Shown piece after piece: positions 48,993 through 57,598 of a stretch of DNA of 64,000 nt. The position numbers were made by a program, and so were the translations under genes. The stretch's first letter is position 1; each line of letters starts with the position of its first letter. This stretch comes from JADZFO01 sp964512635 (GTDB taxonomy: Bacteria > 4484-113 > JAFGCY01), in contig CAZEJB010000016.1 in assembly GCA_964512635.1 (NCBI GenBank), forward strand, positions 1 to 64,000, read 5' to 3'. The notes beneath the pieces were generated by a model. That model was not told the origin of the DNA and ran no database searches. It was given only the letters and a program-made list of their open reading frames with translations.

Positions 48993-50588
48993 ATGCTTAA
49001 CGCAATTGGGGCGCTGAACGCGGCGCCGGCCTTATTTAACGGATTTACACCCGCCTGGCTGGATCTCCAGCTTCCCGGCGGAACGGCGATCTTCTTCCTG
49101 CTGGCCGGTGTGGTGGTCTTTTTTGTCATCATCGCCTACTTCGCCAGCCGCTACACCAAGGTTCCGCCCAACACCGTCATGGTTATCTCCGGTGGCGTGG
49201 GCCAGCGGATCCGCGACCTGGACGGCCGCTCGCGGCGTATCGGCTTCCGTATCATCAAGGGTGGCGGTACATTCGTCTGGCCGGTGGTCGAGCGCGTCGA
49301 CACCCTGAGCCTCGAGCTGATGACCATCGACGTCAAGACGCCGGAGGTCTATACCCAGCAGGGTGTGCCGGTCATCGTCGACGGCGTGGCCCAGATCAAG
49401 ATCAAGGGCGACGATGTCTCCATCGCCACTGCGGTCGAGCAGTTCCTGAACAAGAGCGTGACCCAGATCGCCCAGATCGCCCAGCAGACCCTTGAAGGCC
49501 ACCTGCGGGCGATCCTCGGCACGATGACGGTTGAAGACGTCTACAAGAACCGCGATGCATTTGCCCAGCGGGTGCAGGACGTGGCGGCCACCGACCTGGC
49601 CAACATGGGCCTCTCGATCATCTCCTTCACCACCCGCGACGTGCGGGACAACCAGGGCTACCTCGACGCCCTGGGCCGCAAGCGAATCGCGGAAGTGAAG
49701 AGGGACGCGACCATCGGCGAGGCCGAGGCCTCACGCGACGCGACGATCAAGGCCGCCGGCTTCCGCCAGGAAGGCGAGGCGGCGAAGTTCGAGGCCGAGA
49801 CCAAGATCGCCCAGGCCAACCGCGACTATGAGATCCAGGTCGCCAACTACACCAAGGACGTTAACACCCAGAAGGCCGACGCCGACCTGGCCTATGACCT
49901 GCAGCGCACCTTAAGCGTGCGCAAGCTGCGCGAGCAGGAAGTCGACGTCGAGATCATCGAGAAGAGCAAGCGCATCGAGCTGGAGCAGAAGGAAATCGAG
50001 CGCCGCCAGAAGGAACTGGAGGCGACGATCCAGCGCCCGGCGGACGCCAAGAAGTACGAAGTCGAGCGCCTGGCCGAAGCCGAGCGCTTCCGCCTGGAAA
50101 ACATCGCCGAAGGCCAGAGCCGCAGCCAGCGTATCACCGGTCTGGCCCAGGCCGAGGTAACCCAGGCCACCGGTGCCGCGGAGGCGTCGGCGGTGCAGGC
50201 CAAGGGTCTGGCGGAAGCTGAAGTGGCCAAGCAGAAGGGTCTGGCCGAAGCGGCCGGCTCGCTGGAAAAGGCCCGCGCCTGGCAGGAGTACAACGAGGCG
50301 GCGATCGCCCAGCTCCTGATCGAGAAGCTGCCGGAAATCGCCCGCGCCATCTCTGAGCCCATGAGCCGGATCGAGAAGATTGTGGTTCTGGGCGGCGGCG
50401 AAGGCAGCCAGGGTACCGGAGCGGCGAAGATCACCCAGGACATCAGCCAGGTTCTGGCCCAGCTGCCGCCGGTGGTGGAGGCTCTGTCCGGGATGGACCT
50501 GCATGCCCTGATCCGCCGCCTGCCGGAGCTGAGCGGCTCGGCATCGACCGCACCGGCCGACCAGCAGCCCCCCGCCAAGGGCAAGTAA
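48993..50588 (+). CDS. Flotillin-like SPFH-domain protein
   Basis: Flotillins are membrane scaffold proteins that form raft-like microdomains. The 531-residue product has an N-terminal membrane segment (GTAIFFLLAGVVVFFVIIAYF), the SPFH domain (VPPNTVMVISGGVGQRI ... VEQFLNKSVTQIAQIAQQTLEGHLRAILGTMTVEDVY), a long coiled coil rich in Ala, Glu and Lys (about 230-450) and a Pro/Ala-rich end. The ATG at 48993 is preferred because it leads straight into the membrane segment; an in-frame GTG at 48912 would add 27 basic residues. The NfeD-like gene upstream is the expected partner. Confidence 0.92.
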   Translation: MLNAIGALNAAPALFNGFTPAWLDLQLPGGTAIFFLLAGVVVFFVIIAYFASRYTKVPPNTVMVISGGVGQRIRDLDGRSRRIGFRIIKGGGTFVWPVVERVDTLSLELMTIDVKTPEVYTQQGVPVIVDGVAQIKIKGDDVSIATAVEQFLNKSVTQIAQIAQQTLEGHLRAILGTMTVEDVYKNRDAFAQRVQDVAATDLANMGLSIISFTTRDVRDNQGYLDALGRKRIAEVKRDATIGEAEASRDATIKAAGFRQEGEAAKFEAETKIAQANRDYEIQVANYTKDVNTQKADADLAYDLQRTLSVRKLREQEVDVEIIEKSKRIELEQKEIERRQKELEATIQRPADAKKYEVERLAEAERFRLENIAEGQSRSQRITGLAQAEVTQATGAAEASAVQAKGLAEAEVAKQKGLAEAAGSLEKARAWQEYNEAAIAQLLIEKLPEIARAISEPMSRIEKIVVLGGGEGSQGTGAAKITQDISQVLAQLPPVVEALSGMDLHALIRRLPELSGSASTAPADQQPPAKGK

Positions 50589-50897
50589 GGCTTCGCCGCC
50601 TGAGCCTCAGACGCCCGCGCGTCACGCGGCCCGTTTCACGCACGCGACCTGCTGGAAATCGGATACTACGGGTTAAATTTGATCCGGGACTGTAGCAAAG
50701 TTGCCCTCCTGTGCATCTATTGAGCGGCCTCCAGCCTATGCGTGCGTGCCAATTCAGGAATTTTGGAATTCCTGGAACAAAGCAAGCCCGGCAGGGTCTA
50801 ATGGGGGCACAGGATGCGTAGCATCCTCAGAGGCTCAGTGGGGAGCCTGGGTGGCTGAAATGTCCGGAGGTGGGGAGAACTCTCGACGGGCAGGGAT
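50589..50897 (+). other. 309-base gap with two perfect hairpins, possible small RNA
   Basis: No gene is seen. CAGGAATT/AATTCCTG pair around TTGG at 50755-50774, and AGGATGC/GCATCCT around GTA at 50811-50827. The stretch is less GC-rich than its surroundings up to about 50780. GTTAAATTTGATCC near 50675 could hold a -10 box. No T-run terminator follows the hairpins. Confidence 0.35.
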
Positions 50898-51263
50898 ATG
50901 ACAGGGACCGAACGCAGTGTAGTCAAGCCGCTGGAAGTGCCGGCTTGGCGCAAAGCTAACACCGAGGCGCAGGATACTGCGCCCATAAACAACGAGACCG
51001 CCGTTCCGAGCGCCGCGCGCTCAAGTATTGAAGATTTCCTGGGCCAGCTCTCACGCCCTTCAGCGGCGGGTCCGCGGCCGGAAGTCGTCAGCCAGAGCGC
51101 ACCCGCTTTGGCCGAAGCCGACCGTTGTCCGCATTGCGGAACCAAGCTGTCCAGCCTGGACTACAAATTCAACCGCTGTCTTTGCTGCGGCAAGCCGCCG
51201 GTTGTGGCGATCAGTGCCGAGGGCGATAAAAAGGGCAGCGAGGCCTGGACCGTTCGGCTTTAG
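50898..51263 (+). CDS. Small zinc-ribbon protein
   Basis: The 121 residues have a polar N-terminal two thirds with a possible short helix (RSSIEDFLGQLSRP), then two CxxC knuckles (DRCPHCGTKL and RCLCCGKPP), a typical zinc ribbon. GCAGGGAT precedes the ATG at 50898. No enzyme domain is attached; it may bind a protein or nucleic acid partner. Function unknown. Confidence 0.65.
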   Translation: MTGTERSVVKPLEVPAWRKANTEAQDTAPINNETAVPSAARSSIEDFLGQLSRPSAAGPRPEVVSQSAPALAEADRCPHCGTKLSSLDYKFNRCLCCGKPPVVAISAEGDKKGSEAWTVRL

Positions 51264-51320
51264 GCCGCTCTCAGCGGCAGCCAGCTTGAGGCCGCGGACC
51301 TGAAGTAAGATCTTCTAGCA

Positions 51321-52061
51321 GTGGCCAAGCACGACGATTCAACACGCAGCCCGGGGGCCAGTCCACAGCAAATGGAAGCCGCCCTGGCGCGTCTGGCCCG
51401 GCAGGCGGCCAACTCCGCCGGGCTCTACCGTTTCTTTCTATACCTCGCCATTGCCCTGCCGCCTGGACTGACGCTTTTCCCGGCGGTCGAAAGCGGCAAC
51501 TGGAACTACTTTTTCGCTGCCAGCGGATTTTCGCTGGGACTGATCCTCTTCGCCTTCGCCTATCAGCACAGCCTGCGCCGCGAGCTGCGCCGCAGCCTCG
51601 GCGAATCGGGGCTTTACCTGCGGCTGGCCCTCGATGGCTTTGAGCACGACCCGATCTTTGAGCGCAGCCCCTGGCCCTGGCGCAGTATGCTTCCGCGCAA
51701 CAGCCCCAAAAGCCTGCTGCCGACATTGCGCCGGGTGGCGGGCAATCTGGACTTTTATCTTGGTGATACGCGTTTCCAGCTCTGGCCTTCCAGGCTGATA
51801 CTGGCGCTGCTGTGGGCCGGCGGCCTGCTGCTCTCAGTGCCTCTGACCTGGTTCGCCGTGCACTACTGCAGCCTGCTGCGCATAGCGCTCAGTCGCTCAG
51901 GCCAGGGTGGCTTTGGCATCCTCGGCCCAGTCGACACCCAGTTCTGGCAACAGCTGGCGCTTTGGATGCTGTTCGCACTGGTGCTGGCCTTCTGGAATTT
52001 CCGTCGCCAGGTCTGGACCGAGGAACTGGTAGATTACTTGCAGGCCTCCCTGCGGGACTAA
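51321..52061 (+). CDS. Membrane protein of unknown function
   Basis: The 246 residues have a polar start, two membrane segments (about 40-58 and 67-84), a soluble loop (RRELRRSLGESGLYLRLALDGFEHDPIFERSPWPWRS), then two more (about 160-182 and 207-225) and a short cytoplasmic end. The GTG at 51321 follows TAAGAT by nine bases. No family is recognised. Confidence 0.7.
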   Translation: MAKHDDSTRSPGASPQQMEAALARLARQAANSAGLYRFFLYLAIALPPGLTLFPAVESGNWNYFFAASGFSLGLILFAFAYQHSLRRELRRSLGESGLYLRLALDGFEHDPIFERSPWPWRSMLPRNSPKSLLPTLRRVAGNLDFYLGDTRFQLWPSRLILALLWAGGLLLSVPLTWFAVHYCSLLRIALSRSGQGGFGILGPVDTQFWQQLALWMLFALVLAFWNFRRQVWTEELVDYLQASLRD

Positions 52062-52121
52062 CTCAGGCGCGCAAAGGCAGCATCGCGACCTGTCGGTGCA
52101 TTTATGCCGGGGGGAGGCAGC

Positions 52122-52358
52122 CTAGCCGATCTTGCGCTTGATTCCGTCCAGCATGCGATCCTTTACGCACTCGGGACAGTCTTCCTTGGCAGCAGTGGCT
52201 TCGGTCTTGAGTTGAACCAGGATCTCTTCAATGATCAGCCGTTCTTCCTGGCAACTGCTGCAGCGCTCAAGATGGGCCTTGATCTTGCGCAGCTCGATCG
52301 TGTTCGACTCACCGTAAATGAAACGGTAAATCACCTGCTGTATCTTCTTGCAATCCAT
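52122..52358 (-). CDS. Zinc-binding anti-sigma factor (ZAS family)
   Basis: The 78 residues carry HLERCSSCQEE, the HxxxCxxC motif of zinc-binding anti-sigma factors such as RsrA and ChrR, near residue 29-36. A second Cys pair (CPEC) sits at about 60-63. It lies 132 bases downstream of the ECF sigma factor gene on the same strand, the usual arrangement for a cognate pair. It has no membrane segment, so it would sense a cytoplasmic signal; a redox signal is possible. Confidence 0.82.
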   Translation of the reverse strand: MDCKKIQQVIYRFIYGESNTIELRKIKAHLERCSSCQEERLIIEEILVQLKTEATAAKEDCPECVKDRMLDGIKRKIG

Positions 52359-52490
52359 AGTCTTTATCCGGCCGCGGGACCAGCCTTGCGGGGCCGGGAC
52401 TCATGCGCAGGTTTTAACGTCTTCATCGCCATCTTCTGTCGGCGGACCGGGCCGCAATTCAGGTGAAGAGCCGGAAAATGAACCTTTGCA

Positions 52491-53129
52491 TCATAGCTCA
52501 TCCCGGCCGTCCTGTTCTTCTATACCAAGCCAGCGCCGCAGTTTGTTTACTGCGTAGCGCATCCTGGAAAGCACGGTGCTCAGCGGGCATTCACAGATCT
52601 CGGCGATTTCTTCAAAAGTCAGGTCCTGATAGACCTTCAGCATGACCACCATGCGCTGCTTTTCCGGCAGCCGGTCGATGAGATGCCGCAGGTTCTTGCT
52701 GAAGAGCTCTGTCTCGGTCATCACGTCCGGCGTGACGCGCTGGTCTTCCAGCAGGTCGGCGCGTTCGGTGTCGCCGCCCTCATCGCCGAGCGGAGTGTTA
52801 AGGCTGAAGGTCTGGCGGCTGGCGCTGCGCTTCCAGAAGCGCTTGACCTCGTTGAGCGCGATCTTATAAATCCAGGAGCTGAACTTCTTCTCCACGTCGA
52901 AGTTCTTGGAGCTCTTGTAAACGCGCAGGAAGACCTCCTGCACGAGGTCCTCAACGCTCTCGGCGTCGGCCACCTGTTTCTTGACGAAGTTGTAGATCTG
53001 CTGGTGGTAGCGCTCGAATATCTCATCAAAAGCGCCGGAATCGCCAGCCGCAAGCCGCCCGACCAGTACTTCATCACTGGTTCGTGTGGGCGAATGCCTG
53101 TTGCTGATACTGTTCGCTACGCTTGTCAT
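52491..53129 (-). CDS. ECF-type RNA polymerase sigma factor
   Basis: The 212-residue product has sigma region 2 (AFDEIFERYHQQIYNFVKKQV ... ESVEDLVQEVFLRVYKSSKNFDVEKKFSSWIYKIALNEVKRFWKR) and region 4 (LPEKQRMVVMLKVYQDLTFEEIAEICECPLSTVLSRMRYAVNKLRRWLG). The start at 53129 is chosen because AGGA lies five bases before this ATG; ATG 53135 and a GTG at 53198 are in the same frame. An anti-sigma factor gene follows. The target promoters are not known. Confidence 0.92.
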   Translation of the reverse strand: MTSVANSISNRHSPTRTSDEVLVGRLAAGDSGAFDEIFERYHQQIYNFVKKQVADAESVEDLVQEVFLRVYKSSKNFDVEKKFSSWIYKIALNEVKRFWKRSASRQTFSLNTPLGDEGGDTERADLLEDQRVTPDVMTETELFSKNLRHLIDRLPEKQRMVVMLKVYQDLTFEEIAEICECPLSTVLSRMRYAVNKLRRWLGIEEQDGRDEL

Positions 53130-53320
53130 TTCCATCCTGACGTGCCAGCGCTGTCCTGTCGGGACAATCCCCTGAGTACTGCCAGCGCTGAGACTCACGT
53201 TGACAGATCAGACGCGGCGACCGGTAAATTTGTTCGACATCTAAGCAATGTCCCGCTGGCGCGACCGGCCGCTGCCCTGCCTATTCTAGTACGCGGCGCC
53301 TGCTCCGCGCCGGAGCCTGA

Positions 53321-55513
53321 TCACAATCCGGCTTCGGCAATCAGGCGGTCCTGGACGCAGACGGGCTCCGCAGGCGGGACGCCGTTACCGTCGCCGCGAT
53401 CCGGGCCGCGCCGCACATAGCGGCCGTCGCTCTGCAGGTCCCAGGCCGAGCAGTTATCGGCGTCATAGCTTTGCAGAATCGCATCCAGCTCGCGGCGCAG
53501 CTGCGGGTCGGTCACCGGAGTGACGCTCTCGATGCGGCGGTCGAGGTTGCGCTGCATCCAGTCAGCTGAACCAATGAAGTACTCCGGGTCGCCGCCGTTT
53601 TCAAAGCGATAGATCCGGCTGTGCTCAAGGAAGCGGCCGACCACACTGAAGACCCGGATGCTCTCCGACAGACCCGCGACCCCAGGCCGCAGGCAGCACA
53701 GGCCGCGGACATCAAGCGTGATCTGCACCCCGGCCTGGCTGGCCAGATAAAGCTCGCGGATCATCTGCACGTCGCTGAGCTGGTTCATCTTGGCCCGGAT
53801 ACCGCTGGGGCGGCCGGCGCGGGCGTGCTCGGCCTCGCGCTGGATCATCTCGGTGAAACGCTGCCGCAGGTGGTCCGGGGCAACTACCAGCCGGCGATAG
53901 TCCGGGTAGTCGGTGGCCGAGGTCAGCTCGTTGAAGACATCGGCCACATCGGCGCAGAGCTGGGGGTCGCATGACAGCAGGCCGAGATCGACATAGGCCC
54001 GGGCGGTGCCGGAGTGGTAGTTGCCGGTGCCACAGTGGACATAACGCCGGATGCCATCCTCTTCCTCACGCACGACGAGGGCCAGCTTGAGGTGGGTCTT
54101 GAGGTTTTCAATTCCATAGGTCACATGCGCCCCGGCCGATTCGAGACGCTGGCCCCAGGCGATATTGGGGGCCTCATCAAAGCGCGCGGTGATCTCCACC
54201 AGCACGGCCACCTGCTTGCCGCTGCGCGCGGCTTCCAGCAGGGCGCGGATGATCGGGCTGTCACTGGAAGTGCGGTATATCGTCAGCTTCATCGCCAGGA
54301 CCCGCGGGTCCCGGGCGGCGCTTTCCAGGAAACGCAGCACCGAGCTGTCAAAGCTCTGGTAAGGATGGTGCACGAGGATGTCGCCGCGCTGGATCTCTTC
54401 AAAGATCGCGCCGTGGTCTCCGGGCAGCAGGCGTCGCAGGCGCGGGTGGGTCTGCGGCTCGTGGGGCGGGAAGCGCAGTTCAGGATGGCCCTCGGGCCGG
54501 AACTGTGTGAGGTCGCTCTTGCCCATCACGTTGTCGTTGAGGTAGATGTCATCAGCGCTCAGCTCAAGCTGCTCCGCCAGCCAGAGCCTCAGGGCCTCCG
54601 GCATCCGGTGGCTGACCTGCAGGCGCGTGGCCTTGGCAAAACGCCGGGCCATCAGCCGGCGCTCGACCTGGCTGACAATCAGACCCGGCGTCAGGTGCTC
54701 AAGTTCGGGGTCATGCCCCTCGGCGTCGGCGCTGCGCTCACTGGCCTCGCCACGGGTGACGCGGAAGGTGTAGACCGCCAGGCTCTGGACATCCGGGAAA
54801 AAGTCCTGCAGATGGGCCGAGATCACCTGCTCCAGCGGGACAAAGCCTGCCCCGTCCGGCAGCGGCACCCAGCGCGGGCGGTTGCCCGGCACCTTGATCC
54901 GCACAAAGCGCGGGACCCGTTTGCCCCGCTCCAGCACCTCAATGCCAAGGTTGAGGCCAAGGTTGCTGATAAATGGAAATGGGTGCTCGGCGTCAACAGC
55001 CAGCGGGGTCAGGATCGGCTGGACCTGGGTCTGGAAATAGTGCGCCAGGTCCTGTTTCTGCTGGGGGCTCAGCTCGCTGTAGTCCAGGATCGCGATGCCC
55101 GCTTCGCGCAGCGCGGGGCGGATCTGGGTCTGAAACACTTCGCCCAGGCGCGCGGACTGCTCGTCGATCACCTCGCGGCAGGCGGCCTTAAGCCGCGCCG
55201 GGGTCCAGCCCTGATAGCCCCCGTCGGCGATGGCCGCGGGCCAGCCGCGGCGGATCAGGGTGGCGCGCTTTTGGAAGAACTCGTCGTGCAGCACGCCCAT
55301 GATGCCGGCAAAGCGCAGGCGCTCGAGCAGCGGAACCGCGGGATCCTCAACCTGGGCCAGGACACGCTGGGCGAAGGCCAGCCAGCTCAGGTCACGGTTG
55401 AAATAGGCCTCCGGGCTGTCGACGGCCAATGCTGCTTCAACCGAGCCGGTGCTGATCGCCGCCGCGTTCGTCTGCTCCTGCCCCGCCTGTGTCAAGCTGC
55501 CCCGCCTGCTCAT
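53321..55513 (-). CDS. ppk1: Polyphosphate kinase 1
   Basis: Ppk1 makes polyphosphate from ATP. The 730-residue product is full length: YFNRDLSWLAFAQRVL at the start of the N domain, the head domain with PFPFISNLGLNLGIEV, a first PLD-like core (VHHPYQSFDSSVLRFLESAARDPRVLAMKLTIYRT), and RYVHCGTGNYHSGTARAYVDLGLLSC with the catalytic His. The end holds HSRIYRFENGGDPEYFIGSADWMQRNLDRRIE. The leaderless ATG is supported by TATCAT seven bases upstream. No exopolyphosphatase gene is adjacent. Confidence 0.96.
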   Translation of the reverse strand: MSRRGSLTQAGQEQTNAAAISTGSVEAALAVDSPEAYFNRDLSWLAFAQRVLAQVEDPAVPLLERLRFAGIMGVLHDEFFQKRATLIRRGWPAAIADGGYQGWTPARLKAACREVIDEQSARLGEVFQTQIRPALREAGIAILDYSELSPQQKQDLAHYFQTQVQPILTPLAVDAEHPFPFISNLGLNLGIEVLERGKRVPRFVRIKVPGNRPRWVPLPDGAGFVPLEQVISAHLQDFFPDVQSLAVYTFRVTRGEASERSADAEGHDPELEHLTPGLIVSQVERRLMARRFAKATRLQVSHRMPEALRLWLAEQLELSADDIYLNDNVMGKSDLTQFRPEGHPELRFPPHEPQTHPRLRRLLPGDHGAIFEEIQRGDILVHHPYQSFDSSVLRFLESAARDPRVLAMKLTIYRTSSDSPIIRALLEAARSGKQVAVLVEITARFDEAPNIAWGQRLESAGAHVTYGIENLKTHLKLALVVREEEDGIRRYVHCGTGNYHSGTARAYVDLGLLSCDPQLCADVADVFNELTSATDYPDYRRLVVAPDHLRQRFTEMIQREAEHARAGRPSGIRAKMNQLSDVQMIRELYLASQAGVQITLDVRGLCCLRPGVAGLSESIRVFSVVGRFLEHSRIYRFENGGDPEYFIGSADWMQRNLDRRIESVTPVTDPQLRRELDAILQSYDADNCSAWDLQSDGRYVRRGPDRGDGNGVPPAEPVCVQDRLIAEAGL

Positions 55514-55520
55514 GCCAGAG

Positions 55521-55526
55521 ATGATA
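55521..55526 (-). promoter_or_regulatory. -10 box TATCAT, seven bases before the ppk1 start
   Basis: Minus strand: TATCAT, CTCTGGC, ATG at 55513. Leaderless type. Confidence 0.6.
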
Positions 55527-55641
55527 ACAACAACATTGTGTAGCGGCGATAAAGCGGCAGCCCTGTTCAGCTTAGGCGGGCGATGCTAACATCATCGTCT
55601 TAGTCCGGGCGCAGGGCGCCCGCAGAGGAAGGCAGGAGTCT

Positions 55642-57234
55642 ATGGGGCGCAATCTGGCCGCGGTTGCCGGCGGCGCAGTCCGGGTCTGGCTGGTCATGCT
55701 ACTGGTCGCCGCCGCACTGGTGGCCCGGCCCGCGCTGGCAGCTGACGACGCCGTGGACGTGGGCAAGGTCGGTCAGACTACCTCGACTCCCGTGCGTCTG
55801 TCGGAAAGCGACCGTCTGGTCGGCTCCTTTCACCGCCTCGGCCCCAACGACCTGCTGAAAATCAACTTCTATGACGGCCGCGAGCGCCTGAACTGGGAAG
55901 TCACGGTCGACGGCCAGGGCGAAGTGACCCTGCCCTATGTCGGCGTGGTCAAGGTTGGCGGCCTGCTGCCTTACGAAGCGGCAGACCGGCTGCTGGAACA
56001 GTTCCGGCAGTATTACAAGCAGCCCCTGCTGGATCTGAGTGTGCTGGAATTCGGCCAGCTGCAGGTCTTCCTGGTCGGCTCGGACCAGCCCGGCAGGCTG
56101 GTCACTCTGCGCAGCGGGGAAACGCTCTATGGCCTGCTGCAGAACTTTGTCTATACGCCGGTCTCGGACGAGGCCTCGCGCTATCCGGATGTCGAGCCGG
56201 TAGACCCGGGTACCTATCGTCGGGTGCACCTGATCCGGGGCGCCTTTGACCCCGGCAGCGGCGAGTTGCCCGGCAAGCTTGCCACGGCCGCTCCGGCCCT
56301 GGCGCTGGTGGCGGACACCGAGGCCGACGACTCTGACAGCATAACCACTCCGGGCAGCGGCCTGCTTTTGTCGGCTCCACCGGCGGCAGTTGTCTCGCGT
56401 TCGGCGGAGTTTTCATCCCTGGCTGAATACACCGGCTGGAGCGCATTTGTCGAGCAATGCCGGCATGATCCAGACTGCAGCGTGGAGGTGTATGACCCCC
56501 TGCAGGCTGCCCGCGAAGCCAACCCGGCGGCTTTGTCCGTCCCGCTGATGCCGGGCGATATCGTCTATCTGCCCAGCCCGCGCCGCTCCGTAACAGTTTT
56601 TGGCGTGTCCCAGCCCGGCCGCTATGAACTGCTTGGCGAGGAAAACCTGGCCGATGTTCTGCGTCTGGCCGGAACAGTGGACCTCAACAGTGACCTCTGC
56701 AACGCGGTTATTGAACGCGACGACGACTGCTGCACGCAGGGCCAGATTTATGTTGACCTCGCCTCGGGCCTCGAGCACCTGGATGAACTCGCGGCATTTG
56801 CGGTCCAGGACCGCGACATCATCCGCGTCCAGCCGCGGGAACGGCGGATCTTCGTGCTTGGGGAGGTTCAGGCTGCCGGGGCCTTTGACTATGCCTACGA
56901 CAGCATCGTCAGCGACTACCTGGCCCAGGCCGGCGGCATGACCGGCGAGGCCAACACCGGCTGGCTGGCGCTGATCCGCGGCAACCGCGACCGGCGCTAT
57001 CCCCTTGAACCGGCGCAGGTGGTGCAGGTGAACTTCAAGGAGATCCAGAAGGGCCATCCGATGCCGGATGACTACCGCCTGCTGCCCGGCGACACGATCT
57101 ATGTCCCGCCGAAAGGCGCCTCCTTCAGCTTCTCGCAGGTGATCAGCTCCCTGACCAGCGGCTTTGCCATCTTCAAGCTCTTCGACGACGGCAACAACAG
57201 CAGCAATAACAACGGAACCACCACCGGTAGCTAG
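55642..57234 (+). CDS. Polysaccharide biosynthesis/export protein (Wza-like)
   Basis: The 530 residues start with a signal peptide (VWLVMLLVAAALVARPALAAD), then a Poly_export domain (LGPNDLLKINFYDGRERLNWEVTVDGQGEVTLPYVGVVKVGG, about 70-145) and two or three SLBB-type domains (QVFLVGSDQPGRLVTL, SVTVFGVSQPGRYELL and RIFVLGEVQAAGAFDYAY). It ends with YRLLPGDTIYVPPKG and a Ser/Asn-rich tail. It is longer than Wza (about 380) through the inserted SLBB-like part. AGGAG precedes the ATG. No Wzc or Wzx gene is nearby. Confidence 0.88.
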   Translation: MGRNLAAVAGGAVRVWLVMLLVAAALVARPALAADDAVDVGKVGQTTSTPVRLSESDRLVGSFHRLGPNDLLKINFYDGRERLNWEVTVDGQGEVTLPYVGVVKVGGLLPYEAADRLLEQFRQYYKQPLLDLSVLEFGQLQVFLVGSDQPGRLVTLRSGETLYGLLQNFVYTPVSDEASRYPDVEPVDPGTYRRVHLIRGAFDPGSGELPGKLATAAPALALVADTEADDSDSITTPGSGLLLSAPPAAVVSRSAEFSSLAEYTGWSAFVEQCRHDPDCSVEVYDPLQAAREANPAALSVPLMPGDIVYLPSPRRSVTVFGVSQPGRYELLGEENLADVLRLAGTVDLNSDLCNAVIERDDDCCTQGQIYVDLASGLEHLDELAAFAVQDRDIIRVQPRERRIFVLGEVQAAGAFDYAYDSIVSDYLAQAGGMTGEANTGWLALIRGNRDRRYPLEPAQVVQVNFKEIQKGHPMPDDYRLLPGDTIYVPPKGASFSFSQVISSLTSGFAIFKLFDDGNNSSNNNGTTTGS

Positions 57235-57266
57235 ATTGCGCTGGTCAAGCTGATTTGTTCAGGGCG

Positions 57267-57518
57267 CTAGTCTGGCCCAGGCCGCCGGAACAACCGCAAG
57301 GTAGCTTCGCGCTCAAGTGGATCAACCCAGCTGTCCGGATAGTGCGGATATCTGTACGACCATCCATCCGCGAAGTTGATCATGTCCTGCATCCATAGCG
57401 GAAGTGCGTGGAACTCATTAATTCCACGAATGCGTTCACTGCGCTCACGACCCACGACGGCCGAGCAGGCCAGAGGGATTACGAGCACTGTTGCCAGCAC
57501 CATGCTTCGCAGCGCCAC
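57267..57518 (-). CDS. Small exported protein, uncertain
   Basis: The 83 residues begin with a hydrophobic stretch (MVLATVLVIPLACSAVVG), a possible signal or weak lipobox at LAC, then SERIRGINEFHALPLWMQDMINFADGWSYRYPHYPDSW, which has the look of a folded aromatic-rich domain. The start (GTG at 57518) follows TAGGTG. The gene lies 80 bases downstream of the M6 protease gene's 3' end on the same strand and could share its transcript. No family is recognised. Confidence 0.45.
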   Translation of the reverse strand: MALRSMVLATVLVIPLACSAVVGRERSERIRGINEFHALPLWMQDMINFADGWSYRYPHYPDSWVDPLEREATLRLFRRPGPD

Positions 57519-57598
57519 CTATGCGAGACGCCGCAGCTTCACGGCCTGTTTAGCGGCGTTCCGCATTCCTGGACTTCCGATTGGCAAAGCAGGCTTCT

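Noticed and set aside
54014..55543. 509-codon plus-strand frame opposite ppk1
   Set aside because: ppk1 on the minus strand is unmistakable; the overlap is complete.
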